Positions 24,073 through 35,155 of a stretch of 64,000 nt of DNA are shown piece after piece. The notes beneath the pieces were generated by a model that was not told the DNA's origin, did not search any database, and was given only the letters and a program-made list of their open reading frames with translations. This DNA comes from Moniliophthora roreri (taxonomy: Eukaryota > Basidiomycota > Agaricomycetes > Agaricales > Marasmiaceae). The position numbers were made by a program, and so were the translations under genes. The stretch is taken from assembly GCA_001466705.2 (NCBI GenBank), contig LATX02000222.1:186001-250000 (forward strand). Direction: 5' to 3'. Numbering within the stretch: the stretch's first letter is position 1; each line of letters starts with the position of its first letter.

Positions 24073-26062
24073 GGAGTGTAGTGGAGTACAAGGGGAGTAG
24101 AAAGGAAGGGGTTGGAGAAGAAGGTGCTGATGCGAGGACCTGTTTCATCGCTTAAATACGATGAAATATACCAAGTATCGACAGCTTGAATAACGAGTTA
24201 AACATGGGAAAGGTCCGGAAATTCCGAAATCCATCGAAGACCCTCGGAGAAAGATTGATGATAGATCGTTCGGCAATCATGAAAGTAGTCTGCAGCGCGT
24301 AGGAACTACTTGCCATAAGAACCCAAGATCGCTGTTGAGTCCGCAGGAAGAGATTTGGTCCTGGGTTTTCCCAAATGTGGTGAACATAGAACAGGCTATC
24401 TTAGTTGGAAATTGCGTGCCATTTTGGCAATTGTAAAAGGATAACTAGCTAGGGACTGGCGCTAGAGCTAGGACGTTTTTGTAGGCCATAGTGCTGGCTT
24501 GGACCACGTGTGAAGGGCGAGTTCAAGCGATTTGACTCAACGCTGAAAAATAAAAAAGCATGAAGAGAGAGAGAGAGAGAGAGAGCTGAATCTTTCAACC
24601 GAGGAATACCGATGCACCATTTTAGGAGCTTTCTTTGTAGAAACAAGCTTCTCCGCACGGATCGGCAAAGTCCTGAAAAAGACACATGTAAAAGATATTA
24701 GATAAAGTGGCGTGTGGGCCTCGAAAACGCATCGAAGTTATTATCCGGAACGATAAGCTTCTGCCAGTTTCTGTCGTTCTGTCATACCATATTTGGGGAT
24801 GAAAAGCCATGACATGCTCCGAGTCAATGCATACAGCCACCGTAGCTCCAATGCGTAGACCACCGAGTAGTGGCAAAATACCATGAGTGCTGAGCATGAA
24901 TGCCGATTATTTCGACATATACATCTCGCATAGGTCGAAGAGAAAAAGAAATGCGGACAAATCGCATTCGTACACTGTGAAGTGACGGCAAGGCTTACTG
25001 TCAGTGGAGAAGCAGGAAAGGATGAAGGTAGCCTGGTTAGCATGACTTCGAGACTGTCTAGGTTACGGAGTTCGGTTCGGTCACCGAAAATAGTATGGAA
25101 GAGATTATGGTTACGATGCGTCATAATCTTCATAATCCTGTTGCGATATGTGGACTTTGCTGGCGTTTCGTCGAGATGATAGATAACAGACTCGGGAATG
25201 GTGGCTATGAAGGAGAAAATATGGTGGAGTTTAGGAAGGACACGGTGGAGGTCAAACGAGAGGTGACTCCCAACGGGGTGTGCGTCGATGTTATGATGTC
25301 TGTCCGATGTCCATTCGATGTCCTATAGTAATGAAGCCTGAGATCTCAGCCTCTTTATCCAAAACAACTCGGACACGTTACCTATCTTAAAACTGACATG
25401 ACTGATGGGACTTGTAGAAAAAAATTCAATCAAGCTCTTCCGTGGTCTGTGCGCTATATGGTTTCTCCGGGCCTACTTACCCCAAACATTCCTGCGCTCA
25501 CCTCTTTCTTCTCAACCACCACCCGGCTCTCCCCTTCTCCCTGCCACGTCACTATGGCCCTAACAACTCAAAGATATCGGTCACACGTCAGAATGGCTTA
25601 AGAGTGGATTAGTTCACAGTAGGATTTACTTTTGGTGCGTATGCGACAGCTTTTGTGTAATCAAGTGTGCTAACGACGTATATTAGATCTCGTAGAAACT
25701 CAAGAGGATAGCTCCGTCATCAAGGCTGACAAGAAGATATACAGACATCAGGTATGCTTCTCTCGCATTCCCTTATCCCGCGCTGAAGGGTATAGCAGAA
25801 CGCCGCAATCTCAAACTCCTCATAACTGTGAGTTTCACACTCTTGCTATTGATTTATTTCACATTACTGACCATCAAACATATCAGGCGTACGGTTCGAG
25901 GCTCACGGAATAATGAATGGGTGCGGCGAAGGTTCGTTGGGCGTCGGGCAGAGGTTTGCGTGAGGTGTTGGACAAAAGGTTTTGGAGGTGTGGGCGTTGG
26001 GGGTCCCCTCGGACTTGCTTCAACCGTTGACACCAGGTACATGCACACCAACACTACACTTG
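24073..26062. other. Gene-poor stretch, 2.0 kb
   Basis: Promoter of P450 copy 2 followed by unassigned DNA. On the minus strand one frame is open from 25325 to 24741 (about 195 codons) with coding-like content (for example HLSFDLHRVLPKLHHIFSFI and LRNLDSLEVMLTRL), but its first ATG is at 25133 and no family is evident. It may be a leucine-rich or F-box-type relic. Plus-strand fragments around 25690-26030 also look like decayed coding sequence. Confidence 0.35.
24564..24585. repeat. (AG)11 microsatellite
   Basis: Perfect AG dinucleotide run upstream of P450 copy 2. Confidence 0.85.
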
Positions 26063-28153
26063 CTAATCTTCCGGTGGATAAACCACTATCTTGTCTATCT
26101 CAGCGCCCTTGTCTGAAAAATAAAGTCAGACTTCAAGTCTGTGAGCAAGGGTAACGTGAATCTTACAATCAATACCATTGAATAACCCGCCAATCGTAAT
26201 AGTGTTACTTTCCCCCTTCCCCAGGGTCAGTAGCAGCGGGGTTGAGAGAATGATTCCTTTGTTTGAGTCCCTTTGGTATAGTGTCTCTACATTTTCAGTC
26301 TCTCCATTCACAACCACAGAGGAGATTCGTCTCAAGGCCCACTTTCCACCGATGCGATCCGGCGATCCACCAGCTGGTAAAGGGCATCAGAATTACCTTA
26401 GGAAAAGAGTGTCAAACACACGTTGATCGCCGAAGCCCATGTCGTCCGTATCTGTAGCGGAGATGAGAACGCGAGCCGCAAGATACTTAGGGAAACCCAC
26501 TCTGGTAGTAGAAAGACACCCATTGCGGCTTCCCGGTTCCCTCGATGCCCTGGAAGGTGACAGTGCTATCATTGCCGTAGATCCCTGCAACAATTGTGCC
26601 CTCGCTCGCGAAATTCTGAAATTTAATCAGACATGAGTCCCATCGGCCTCTGAACCCGCTCACAGCTTCTTGTTTAAAGGCGCTACCATTCACTATCGCA
26701 TCCTTGCCCAAATAAGTCTTCCCCTCAATTGCCCTCCATTCACCAGACTCTCTGTTGGCACTGTATGAACGAAAATGGATGAAGAGAATAACATCATGAC
26801 ATACATGTTTAAGTCATAGACGTCGTTCCACACTAGCTCTAGCGTTCCCTTCATTTCGTCAATGTTCATCGGGAGCCAGATATATCTGCTCTCCCACAGG
26901 GAATTCATATCCCACTACAAAGATTTGGATTAACTCAGCATTGTAAGTAGAGGAACATACCTGGTCACCAAGGTAAAGATATGTCGTCTTTTTGCTACCT
27001 TCAATTCGCATGGTAAATCCCGATTGTGAATTGTAAGTTCGCGTTCCGAGAGGCGCAATGGGGAAGGGCTGAGACCATGGGCCACTTAAACTATCTGCTC
27101 GGAAGGCTACAACATCTGAATGGGTAGATGATGAGGTGAGGATAGACGTGTATCGAGAGAGTAGACGTACTGTTCGGTCGATAGCCTGTCTTATGGCTCA
27201 TCAGGGCATAATAAGATTTGTCGGTTTGAATGATCGCGGGTGCCTCAAGGTCAATGTCTTGGGAAAGTCAGCACGGAAGGCGAAGTTAATGAACGTAGTA
27301 CGCACCAACAAACGTGTAAACAACTTCGGTCAGATTCGTCTTCTCCTGGTTCATTCTTGTAATGAAATTGTCTCTAGCAAGGCTAGAATCGCCATTTGAA
27401 TACAATGAATATGTTTCACCGTCTTTTCGATCGGTGAACATGCCGAAATCTTGGCTCCAGTTTCCGAGAGGTGAGAAGGCGCCGACAAACTCGTAAGGGC
27501 CCGCGATGTCGGGAGAGGTGGCAAGTCCTTGCAAAAGCCAACCGTAACTGGCGTTATCGGCGTGCCTAAAGTGCTCTTCCTGTTGAAGTACTAGGATGTT
27601 TGACCGATGGACAGAACATACCACCACATCTATTAGAGAAGGGCAGAGACGTGTCAAGTAGAGGAACCGTGTTGGGGCACAACACATACATTATACAACC
27701 CAGTCTCTTGGCTATACACGACCTTCGGACGTTGTATGATGTGGTCCGGCGATATGTAAGGGTGGCCTTCAATTGGTGCTTCAGAGGAGATTGTGGCTCA
27801 GTCTTCTTGTTCATCCAACAAATTGATAGAGGAACTATATACCGAGAGCCAGTCCATGGTAATCCCAAGTAGCAAGGTCATCACTGCTGTATACTGATAC
27901 TCCTCCGCCTGAAACAGGATTATCGGAGATGAAGGGAACGCAAAATATTGTTTAGCGCACCCTCGACCTGTCCTTCGACCTTCCTTTCCCCAAACCAAAA
28001 GAACTTGCCCGTTCCCTCCTCCCGCGTTACTCCTCCAGCATGGCATGAGATCAAATTACCCTCGGTGTCGTACCAACGAGCACCCGGGATAATATATTTG
28101 GCCCAAGACGCGGCGGTAAGGATGAGACCAATAGTGGCTTGTGTCGCTCGCAT
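26063..28153 (-). CDS. Secreted GH43 exo-beta-1,3-galactanase with CBM35; frame break near C-terminus
   Basis: Twelve exons: 28153-27961, 27908-27843, 27796-27690, 27629-27622, 27565-27306, 27257-27171, 27115-26961, 26914-26805, 26760-26664, 26615-26422, 26373-26176, 26112-26063. A signal peptide (about residues 1-18) precedes the GH43 domain: ARWYDTEGN, HAGG, IIQRPKVVY, WWHADNASYG, LEAPAII with the likely acid Glu, MSHKTGYRPN, TYNSQSGF. A C-terminal CBM35 follows (AIVNGSAFKQEA, FASEGTIVAG, ending IDKIVVYPPED). Related enzymes cleave the beta-1,3-galactan backbone of arabinogalactans. Exon 4 is 8 nt. In exon 10 one extra base at 26486-26492 shifts the frame. Read literally the protein stops in the CBM35; the catalytic domain is unaffected. 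Confidence 0.82.
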
Positions 28154-28588
28154 GATGTCGACCCACTTCGCGGTTGTATCTTTTCAAACTTGGTTTTTAT
28201 GTGATTTCGACTCCTTGTCAGGGCGCCAACCACAAGACGATGTAGGGACAGTATGCGAGGTATGGGACTGGGTCATATGGTATCATAGAGAGGTGCTTGA
28301 GCATGCTTCACCCGACAGATGACCTCGCCCTGTTTCGCGGAAAACGGACCGTCGGGATAATTATCGGTGGAAGTAGTAAGAGCTTGGAGATTGTCTTGGG
28401 AAGCATGAGATGAAGATTTGCAGTTGACACAAGCTTAAGGATGGGCGTCGAATAGACCATGGCAGATGAGGGTCAAGGTCTGGTCGTCCTCGTGATGCGA
28501 TACTAGTGTTACATCTAATGCATAGCAACTCATCGACAGATACAACAGGTCCTATGATACATATCATATAGCGTTCAAGCGCTGTAGA
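28154..28588. other. Intergenic, 435 bp
   Basis: Promoter of the GH43 gene and 3' flank of the PB1/ZZ gene (both minus). No other feature seen. Confidence 0.5.
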
Positions 28589-31500
28589 CTACCGGTCAGA
28601 TTTGTATACTGCATATGGAATCACCGGTGGACTGCCAAGCGGGTTCTCCAATTCCGCAAATGTCCTGTTTCACGACGCGTGCATCAGAAACGTGCATTAT
28701 TGTGCTAGGAAAAGCACTCACTTGAATACTTTCATATCAACCTAAAGCGAATTAAAGTCAGGTATTCTGGATATCTAGTCGAGATCAGGGCACGCACAGG
28801 AGATTTGAAGACGAGGAAGAAATGTGTATCGTTATGCGTGTCGACGGCTTCACATTCGTCGCATAGATCCTTGCCACAGTAAACGCAACGATACCATACG
28901 CCTGTAATGGGCCTCATGTGACGATCGCAGAGAGCAAAAGTGTGTGTCAATGTTCTCAGATAGTCTATCCAAAAACGTTTGAGCATCAAATCCAAAGCAC
29001 AATTCACGAGGAGCTCACCATTCAGATCCTCAGGATTTGGATTTCCATCGAGAGGACCAGCTGGTGTTTTGTACCTGGTGCTAATTTCAGCTTGACTTTT
29101 AGCAGACGAATCATACCTCTTACAATTTGGGAACCATAGGGTAAGCTGATTCAATAGGCCGCGACACTGGTCGCTTCAACTTGAAGAAGATATGGTTTGG
29201 ATCGTGTAAGATGTACGAGCTCTTCTCGCAATTGGCACACTGAGTAAGATGCGACGGTTCTCAGTACGGTACTTCAGGGAGCGAATAGGGGAGGTGTTAC
29301 CAGATTGTATGCCGTTGGAGTTGACGGACAGCTAGCACATTGATAGCGTACACCCCGAATCAACTAACAAAATACGATAAGAAACTACGACAAGGGAGAG
29401 GATACGAATATCTGACCTGGTTGCAACCATTGCAGAAGGCAGCATGGTTATCGTTCGGTGAATCTAAAGGATGAGAGTTTCCAACAACAGTCCTTGCGTA
29501 TGAAGAATACTCTGATTTGGTTTTAGATCCTGAACCAGATCTTTTTACATTGGCGGAATGCTTTGTCCACATATACGTTGCTCTCCGACTGAGAGTTTGA
29601 ACCTAAAGCAAGGATAAATTAACGACGGACACTAGGCAGAGTACAAAGCACTCGCCTCTGTTCTCTCAAGTGGGAAGGGGATCTGTTAACACGTAGGTCA
29701 GTATGTATCTAATAGTATATCGAGTGACGCACTTTGATTGTAATGTGAGATGAACTGTGCCCCCCATCATCAGAGTCTAGGTTTCCAGGAAGACCATTGG
29801 CTTCACAATTCGAGCATATGTCAACAGAGTCGCACTCTGCGCAGTGGAATCGAGCTCCGACAATATCCTGCATACAATGATAGCATTTGACATCCGGGTG
29901 AACCATGGCTGTCAAATAGGGGTGAGTATCAAGCCTCTTTGTACCGGTATGCCAAATGACTCACATTCCTCCTCCCCTGGGTACTCCGAAGTACTCTGGT
30001 AGAAGTCAGGATTGCTCAAAGAACGGACAGGTTTATCTGGCATAACGAGGAATGCATGTGAAGGATGAAGATCATGCACTTGTCTAGAGACAATACTAGT
30101 GATCAGCTATGCATACCAGGACAATGATGCAGAGTTGGTTATCTGACCCGTAACATGCTCGGCACAAGTAGTACTTGAGGCACGACGCGCATTTGTATGA
30201 CTTGTGAAGTGGTGTAGGAACACTGCAAGCAGAGCAATTGACAAAAGGCTCCTCGTCCTGTTCTGTTGAAGAGTGAGAACTGGTGCTTGTGTCTAGAGAA
30301 GCATTGCTACTTACGGAGATTCTCCCAACCACTGTGTCCCCACGTCTTCTCCTGATAAGCGTGCCGCAACTGCCCCTTCTGAGTCGGTGCCATTCGTCTC
30401 CACTGTAAGGCCATTTGTGCGTCTTCTGGGGAAGTAGGAGACACCGTCGGCGAAGATGCAGGAGCAAGTCCGGCCTGAATCGCATGCTCCACGCCAGCAA
30501 ACTCTATGCAATTGGAACAGAGCTCATATCCAGTACGTTTTGATCGGTCTTTGGGGGAAGAGCCGGGAATCGACGGTAGTGGTTTGTGGTAGTGTTTCTG
30601 TGAGTAAACCGACTCTGTATCCACAAAGGTCCGAGACGAGCTGGAGAAAGACGAGGAAGATGGAGAGGGTGACGCGAGCGACGTTGATGGATAATCACGG
30701 GAGGGTGGAGGATATATGAATGATGTATCGAGTGGAGGTCCCTTTGCCTTTCCTTTCCCTAAATCCGGCCCTTTCTCTCCACAAGTCGTGCATACGTACT
30801 TCATGAACTCCATGGGAGCGTTGCACTCAGAACATTTGGTAATGCATTCCGGTGGGATTGGCGGGACTTCGACGAACGGTAACACCTCTGGGGGTATAAC
30901 TGTCTCTAACGAAGGATCGGAGTGGTAAGTCTGTATCGATGGCTTCGATGACTTGGCTCCGTTGACAGCACTCTGTTGTGCTTGAAGCCAATTCAGCTGT
31001 CTTGATGAAGGTCGAGGCCTCGTACTCGTACCGGTTTCGAAACTCGTCTGGTAGTCGACATCGTCAGCGCCAGACTCTGGAACGCCCTGTGAGGCGGACC
31101 CTGATGAGCTATAGGAGTAATAGTACTTTCCCCGGTCATCCCGCTGCAGTGCAAGCTCCCCTAGTGCATCCTCTTCGACTGGTGGTAACGAAACGCCATC
31201 CGAAACGGATGGTTCAGGCATTACACCCATCGTACGGATGGCCCGCGCGTTCTGGTCTCGTAGCCATGCAGCACCGCGACCATCTCTGGAGAGTGGGTCA
31301 TAATTGGAAGCGTCATCTTCCTCCAACCTCAGGCGCTCAAATACAGCTGATGAATCATCGGGAAATCGAACAGAAGCCGATATACTGTTATTGTCGGAAA
31401 ATGGATCCTGAGAGCGGGAAGAAGATGCTTGTGAACCGTTAACTTTGGGTGAGGGTGGTTTCTCTGGCCGTGAGACGTGATCCCATGAAGAGTCTCCAGA

Positions 31501-32105
31501 AAGGTGAGACTGACGATCATAGCCGCTTGGGGGTGCCAGCGTATCGGATGAATACTGTTGAGTGTGTGATAGACCCCTTGTGTCCCGGGAGCTCACTGTT
31601 GCAGCGTCGTCGTCGAGGTTCACCGAAGGTGCACCAAAAGAAAAGGAAGAATGGCTCCGGTTGCGGTCCCGATATTCATCTTCATCGAGGGTAAGAATGG
31701 AACCACTATCGGAAAGACTGGGTCCCTCGACTGTAATGTCGAAGCGCAGCGTGATCTTTCGACTGCTGCGGACAGATAGCATGGAGGTACCAGATGACAC
31801 TGACTGTTTATCATCACCTCCGGTCTGAAAATATTCGATGGCCTCGGCCAAGTCCCGATCGCAGCTTATGTTCGTGGTTTCACTGTCATCATCGGTATAG
31901 CTGATTATATATGAAGATGCGCGAAGAGAGAAAGATTCTTCGACCTATGTCGAAGAAATCAGAGGGTGTCACAGTGAATCAATGGAACACGTACCCTGGC
32001 CTTCAATCGCTCGTAATCGCAATTCCTTTGGCTGAAGGTGATCTTCTTGGTTTTGCTGTCAAATGTGCAGCTGAAAACAAGGCGCACATCTGCTCGAGGA
32101 TTCAT
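28589..32105 (-). CDS. PB1 domain plus four ZZ zinc fingers (NBR1/p62-like adaptor)
   Basis: Thirteen exons: 32105-31995, 31944-30315, 30262-30148, 30083-29965, 29908-29733, 29682-29656, 29602-29417, 29363-29301, 29239-29124, 29080-29019, 28964-28798, 28741-28722, 28664-28589; 955 aa. An N-terminal PB1 (ADVRLVFSCTF, and the acidic OPCA motif YTDDDSETTNISCDRDLAEA) mediates heterotypic binding. A ~400-residue Ser-rich linker follows. Then come ZZ fingers: CSACSVP…CASCLKYYLCRACYG; CYHCMQDIVG…CSNCE; CNGCNQ…CASC…LCANC; LCDRHMRP…CVYCGKDLCDEC. PB1 plus ZZ is the p62/NBR1 selective-autophagy receptor layout. I see no FW (NBR1 central) domain, so receptor function is inference. Intron 6 uses a GC donor. 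Confidence 0.82.
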
Positions 32106-32449
32106 GGGTGGAGGTGAGCGCGAGAGCCAGTTGGCCCACCGGAATCCGCAGCATATCGAGTAAGCGCGCTCGACGTCTTCTTGCACCGCGACCACCATCA
32201 CTCCATCAATCGAATTTCTCAACCTTCCTCGTACCTTTTCTCACAACCTTGGCGCTCACGGATGAAAGATAATAATAAAAACCATAGTGCTAGTTCTATT
32301 CATTGGGATCGACGACTAACAGGTGCGTATGTTTACTCATGAGCGCTCCTTGACTCTACCCCAGATCGTATTCCAAGTATACCTATACGTTATCGGATTA
32401 TATGTGAATAACCTAGCAGACATGACAGATACAAACACTTCCGTCCAGA
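32106..32449. other. Intergenic, 344 bp
   Basis: Promoter of the PB1/ZZ gene and terminator region of the SNX9-like gene, both minus strand. Nothing else recognised. Confidence 0.5.
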
Positions 32450-34889
32450 TTACCAGAACTTTCCAAATACGCTCCCCCTTCCCACTGAAGTAGCACTGCC
32501 TCCTAAAAGCATGCCAACTCCTTCCTGAATTGCGACACTCACGGGCCTCATTGGCGCCGAATCGAAAACATGTGGACAAGGTTGCAACAGCGGCGCTGCT
32601 CCAAGTCGCGGTTGTTCCAGTTCACGCTCGTATATAGATGGCTGTCGAGGCGAAGTTGAGAGTTCCTCAAGCTGAGGAGGGTCAAATGATCTCCGGGCGA
32701 CTCGTAGCCTTGTTAATATCTGAGTATTGACCGATGGTAAGAAGGAAGCCCAAAGAAAATATGACACCCAAAATTCACCTGTTCGTAAAGGGCAATCTCT
32801 CCATCGAGATGCTCCTTGGCCAAGCTCGAAAAGTCTTCCACTTTTTGTGCGTGGTATGTTTCCATCTCTGCCATTGTGGTGTTGAGAACAGTTTCACACC
32901 GCGATGCCATATCTTCATCGGCCTAGGGAAGGATACATTAGCTGAGCTGAAGATTTTGATATGATAGAAATGCCCCGTACATGACTGTCTTTTGTTGCCT
33001 CACGATATCGGGTGAGTGTCGATCGATGAGTCGCGACTACACCGTCATATACCGACGACGGATGTGAAACTCCTTTCAGGGCTTCATGTGTAGCTAGTTG
33101 TGTCCGCCTGGCCTAGAAAAGAATCATCATTCACATTTGCTCGTCTTGTAGAAGCAATAAACAAACGTGATCGTCATACAAATCGGCCACGCTCTGCAGG
33201 GCTTCTGATGTTCGTTGCATGGCCTTAGTCATACCCAAGCAGGCTGAGATGGATGCCGTGGTTAGATGTCATAAGATTTGGGATAGGGGGTTAATTCACC
33301 TTTGCAACCCTCACGCCAGCACCATGCACCATCTTCATTGAGGAGGCCCTTGTCTTTCGAATTGTATTCCTCATCTTCTTCCACCACGCCCGTCGTAGGC
33401 GCCGAAGCGAGAGGTTTCGATGTTATCAGGGATAAAAGAGAATACGAGAGTAGTCTCTCAGCTTTGGACATTTCGACTCGGGATTCCCTGACTCTTCCAA
33501 AGATGTTCCTGAGCCCCTGCACACCCTTTCCTACAGACTTTGTGTGTGTAGCAAACCTGGTGACAGCATCTTCCGCGTCTTCTAGATCCAGGTTGAACGC
33601 AGGATGAAATACGTGAGCGTAAAACGAGGGACCGGCTGCTGGCATGGATAGATGATACGGTACCATCCGCTTCCATTCCGTATCGCTCTCGCATCCTAGG
33701 AAAAATGTCACCACCTCCGCGTACCGTGCAACAGGATGTCTGACCACCCTACTAATGTATCGTTCCAGATCTCCACGTCGTGCCTCAACGAAATCTTCAC
33801 TGAACCGTCCTGCATATTGCTTTTCCGGCAGTGGAGGAAGCGCGATACCCGGGAGTCGTCGAGTCAGAGCCGTGTGAAGGATAACAAAGTGAGAGTATCG
33901 CCGTTGCACTGTTATTCGTGTTGGTGAGCCTGGCGGCGAGTCCGAGTCATTCGATTGGGCATGAAATAGAGAGGTAACATTGTATATGGTGTAAGCACCT
34001 GATAAAACGGATGTACGCTTTGACGGAGAGTGAACCATGATTCTGAAAGGTGGAACCTTGGACTTCCACGCATGCCCTGCATCCACGAAATGGTTCTCCG
34101 CTTCTTTCATGCCGATTTGACTGAAACGCTCGCCTGAATTGTCGTTCTCATAGTCATCGCCACCTTCTTCGTCACCTTCGTCTGAAAAGGTACTACTCAA
34201 TTTCTCATGTAGAGAATGGAAAGAGCTTGACGACACGGTGGTATCGGCAGCCTTGCCCTTCAAAACCCATTCCTCCGCACCACTTGTGACAAAATTGGAG
34301 AACCGATTCAGCGATTTCCCGCCAAGAAGGCTCTGTCGAAAGCTAGGAAACATCCATTCTCCTGTATTCTGCGGGATGATGGGCTGAACGGAATTTCGTG
34401 GTGAAGCTCGAGGTGTTATCGAGCTGCTGGATGCTTCGCGCTGTTTACGAAGTTTACTGAAAGACGAAGGTCCTGGTAACTCGACGCCAGGTGAGACCGC
34501 AAAGTCCGAGGTAAACTGTAGGGAAATTGTTAGAAAGAGTCAAGAGATGGTTCAAAGGTCTCCCGCACCGTGTAGTACGTTCTCGGCAACAACCCCATTT
34601 CTCCGCTGTCGGTCTTGACCAAACTCCATCCATCAGGCAATTCTTCCTTCAGAACCTGTAGCTCGTCTCCTGCCTTGATGTTTAATTCTCTGAACTCTGC
34701 TTTCCCCTCGAAATCGTAAAGAGCTCTCGCTGGCCGACCACTTTCCTCTAGTTCATCGTCTGACGAAGGTACTGACGCAATTTCCAAATGTTCAGTCCAT
34801 GCTGTCGATGTGTTGATTCCAGCATCGAAATCGGAGCGAGGTCTAGTCAGGAATGCACTGGATTTGGAAGCCCTTGGTAGTGTTGCCAT
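32450..34889 (-). CDS. SH3-PX-BAR sorting nexin (SNX9/18/33-like)
   Basis: Six exons: 34889-34569, 34515-33300, 33243-33167, 33112-32981, 32922-32779, 32719-32450; 719 aa. The N-terminal SH3 shows ALYDFEGKAEFRELNIKAGD and LPDGWSLVKTDSGEMGLLP. A PX domain follows (YTIYNVTSLFHAQ, VQRRYSHFVILHTALTRRLP, LPPLPEKQYAGRF). The C-terminal half is helical and coiled, as in a BAR domain, with ARRTQLATHEALKG and EMETYHAQKVEDFSSLAKEH. SNX9-type proteins bind phosphoinositides and dynamin/actin regulators during endocytosis; that role is from the family. It lies 266 bp downstream of the karyopherin gene, same strand. Confidence 0.88.
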
Positions 34890-35155
34890 TCACGTTGGGT
34901 CAACGTCAAAGATAGGTAGCAACCTTGTAGACTGCCACGGAGATACCTGAGAGATATGGGAAGAATATGAAGACGTAATCGTGAGATATCAAACGTATCT
35001 GCTTGACGAGCCCAGGCAGTCAAAAGAAGGATTATAGTATAGGGGTCCTTGCATCATTAGATCTGCTCCTTGATTATACACAGGTTTCCTTGCCAATCCC
35101 TTTCACCGTTACAAAGCATTTACAAGTAATTGGGTTTGAGCATAAAAATACAGAC

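Noticed and set aside
13679..28153. A secondary-metabolite gene cluster (P450s, GH43, dehydrogenase)
   Set aside because: No core synthase (PKS, NRPS, terpene synthase, DMATS) is present, and housekeeping genes and gene-poor DNA separate the members.
30978..31442. 154-codon plus frame opposite the PB1/ZZ gene
   Set aside because: Antisense to a serine-rich exon; composition is explained by the opposite strand.
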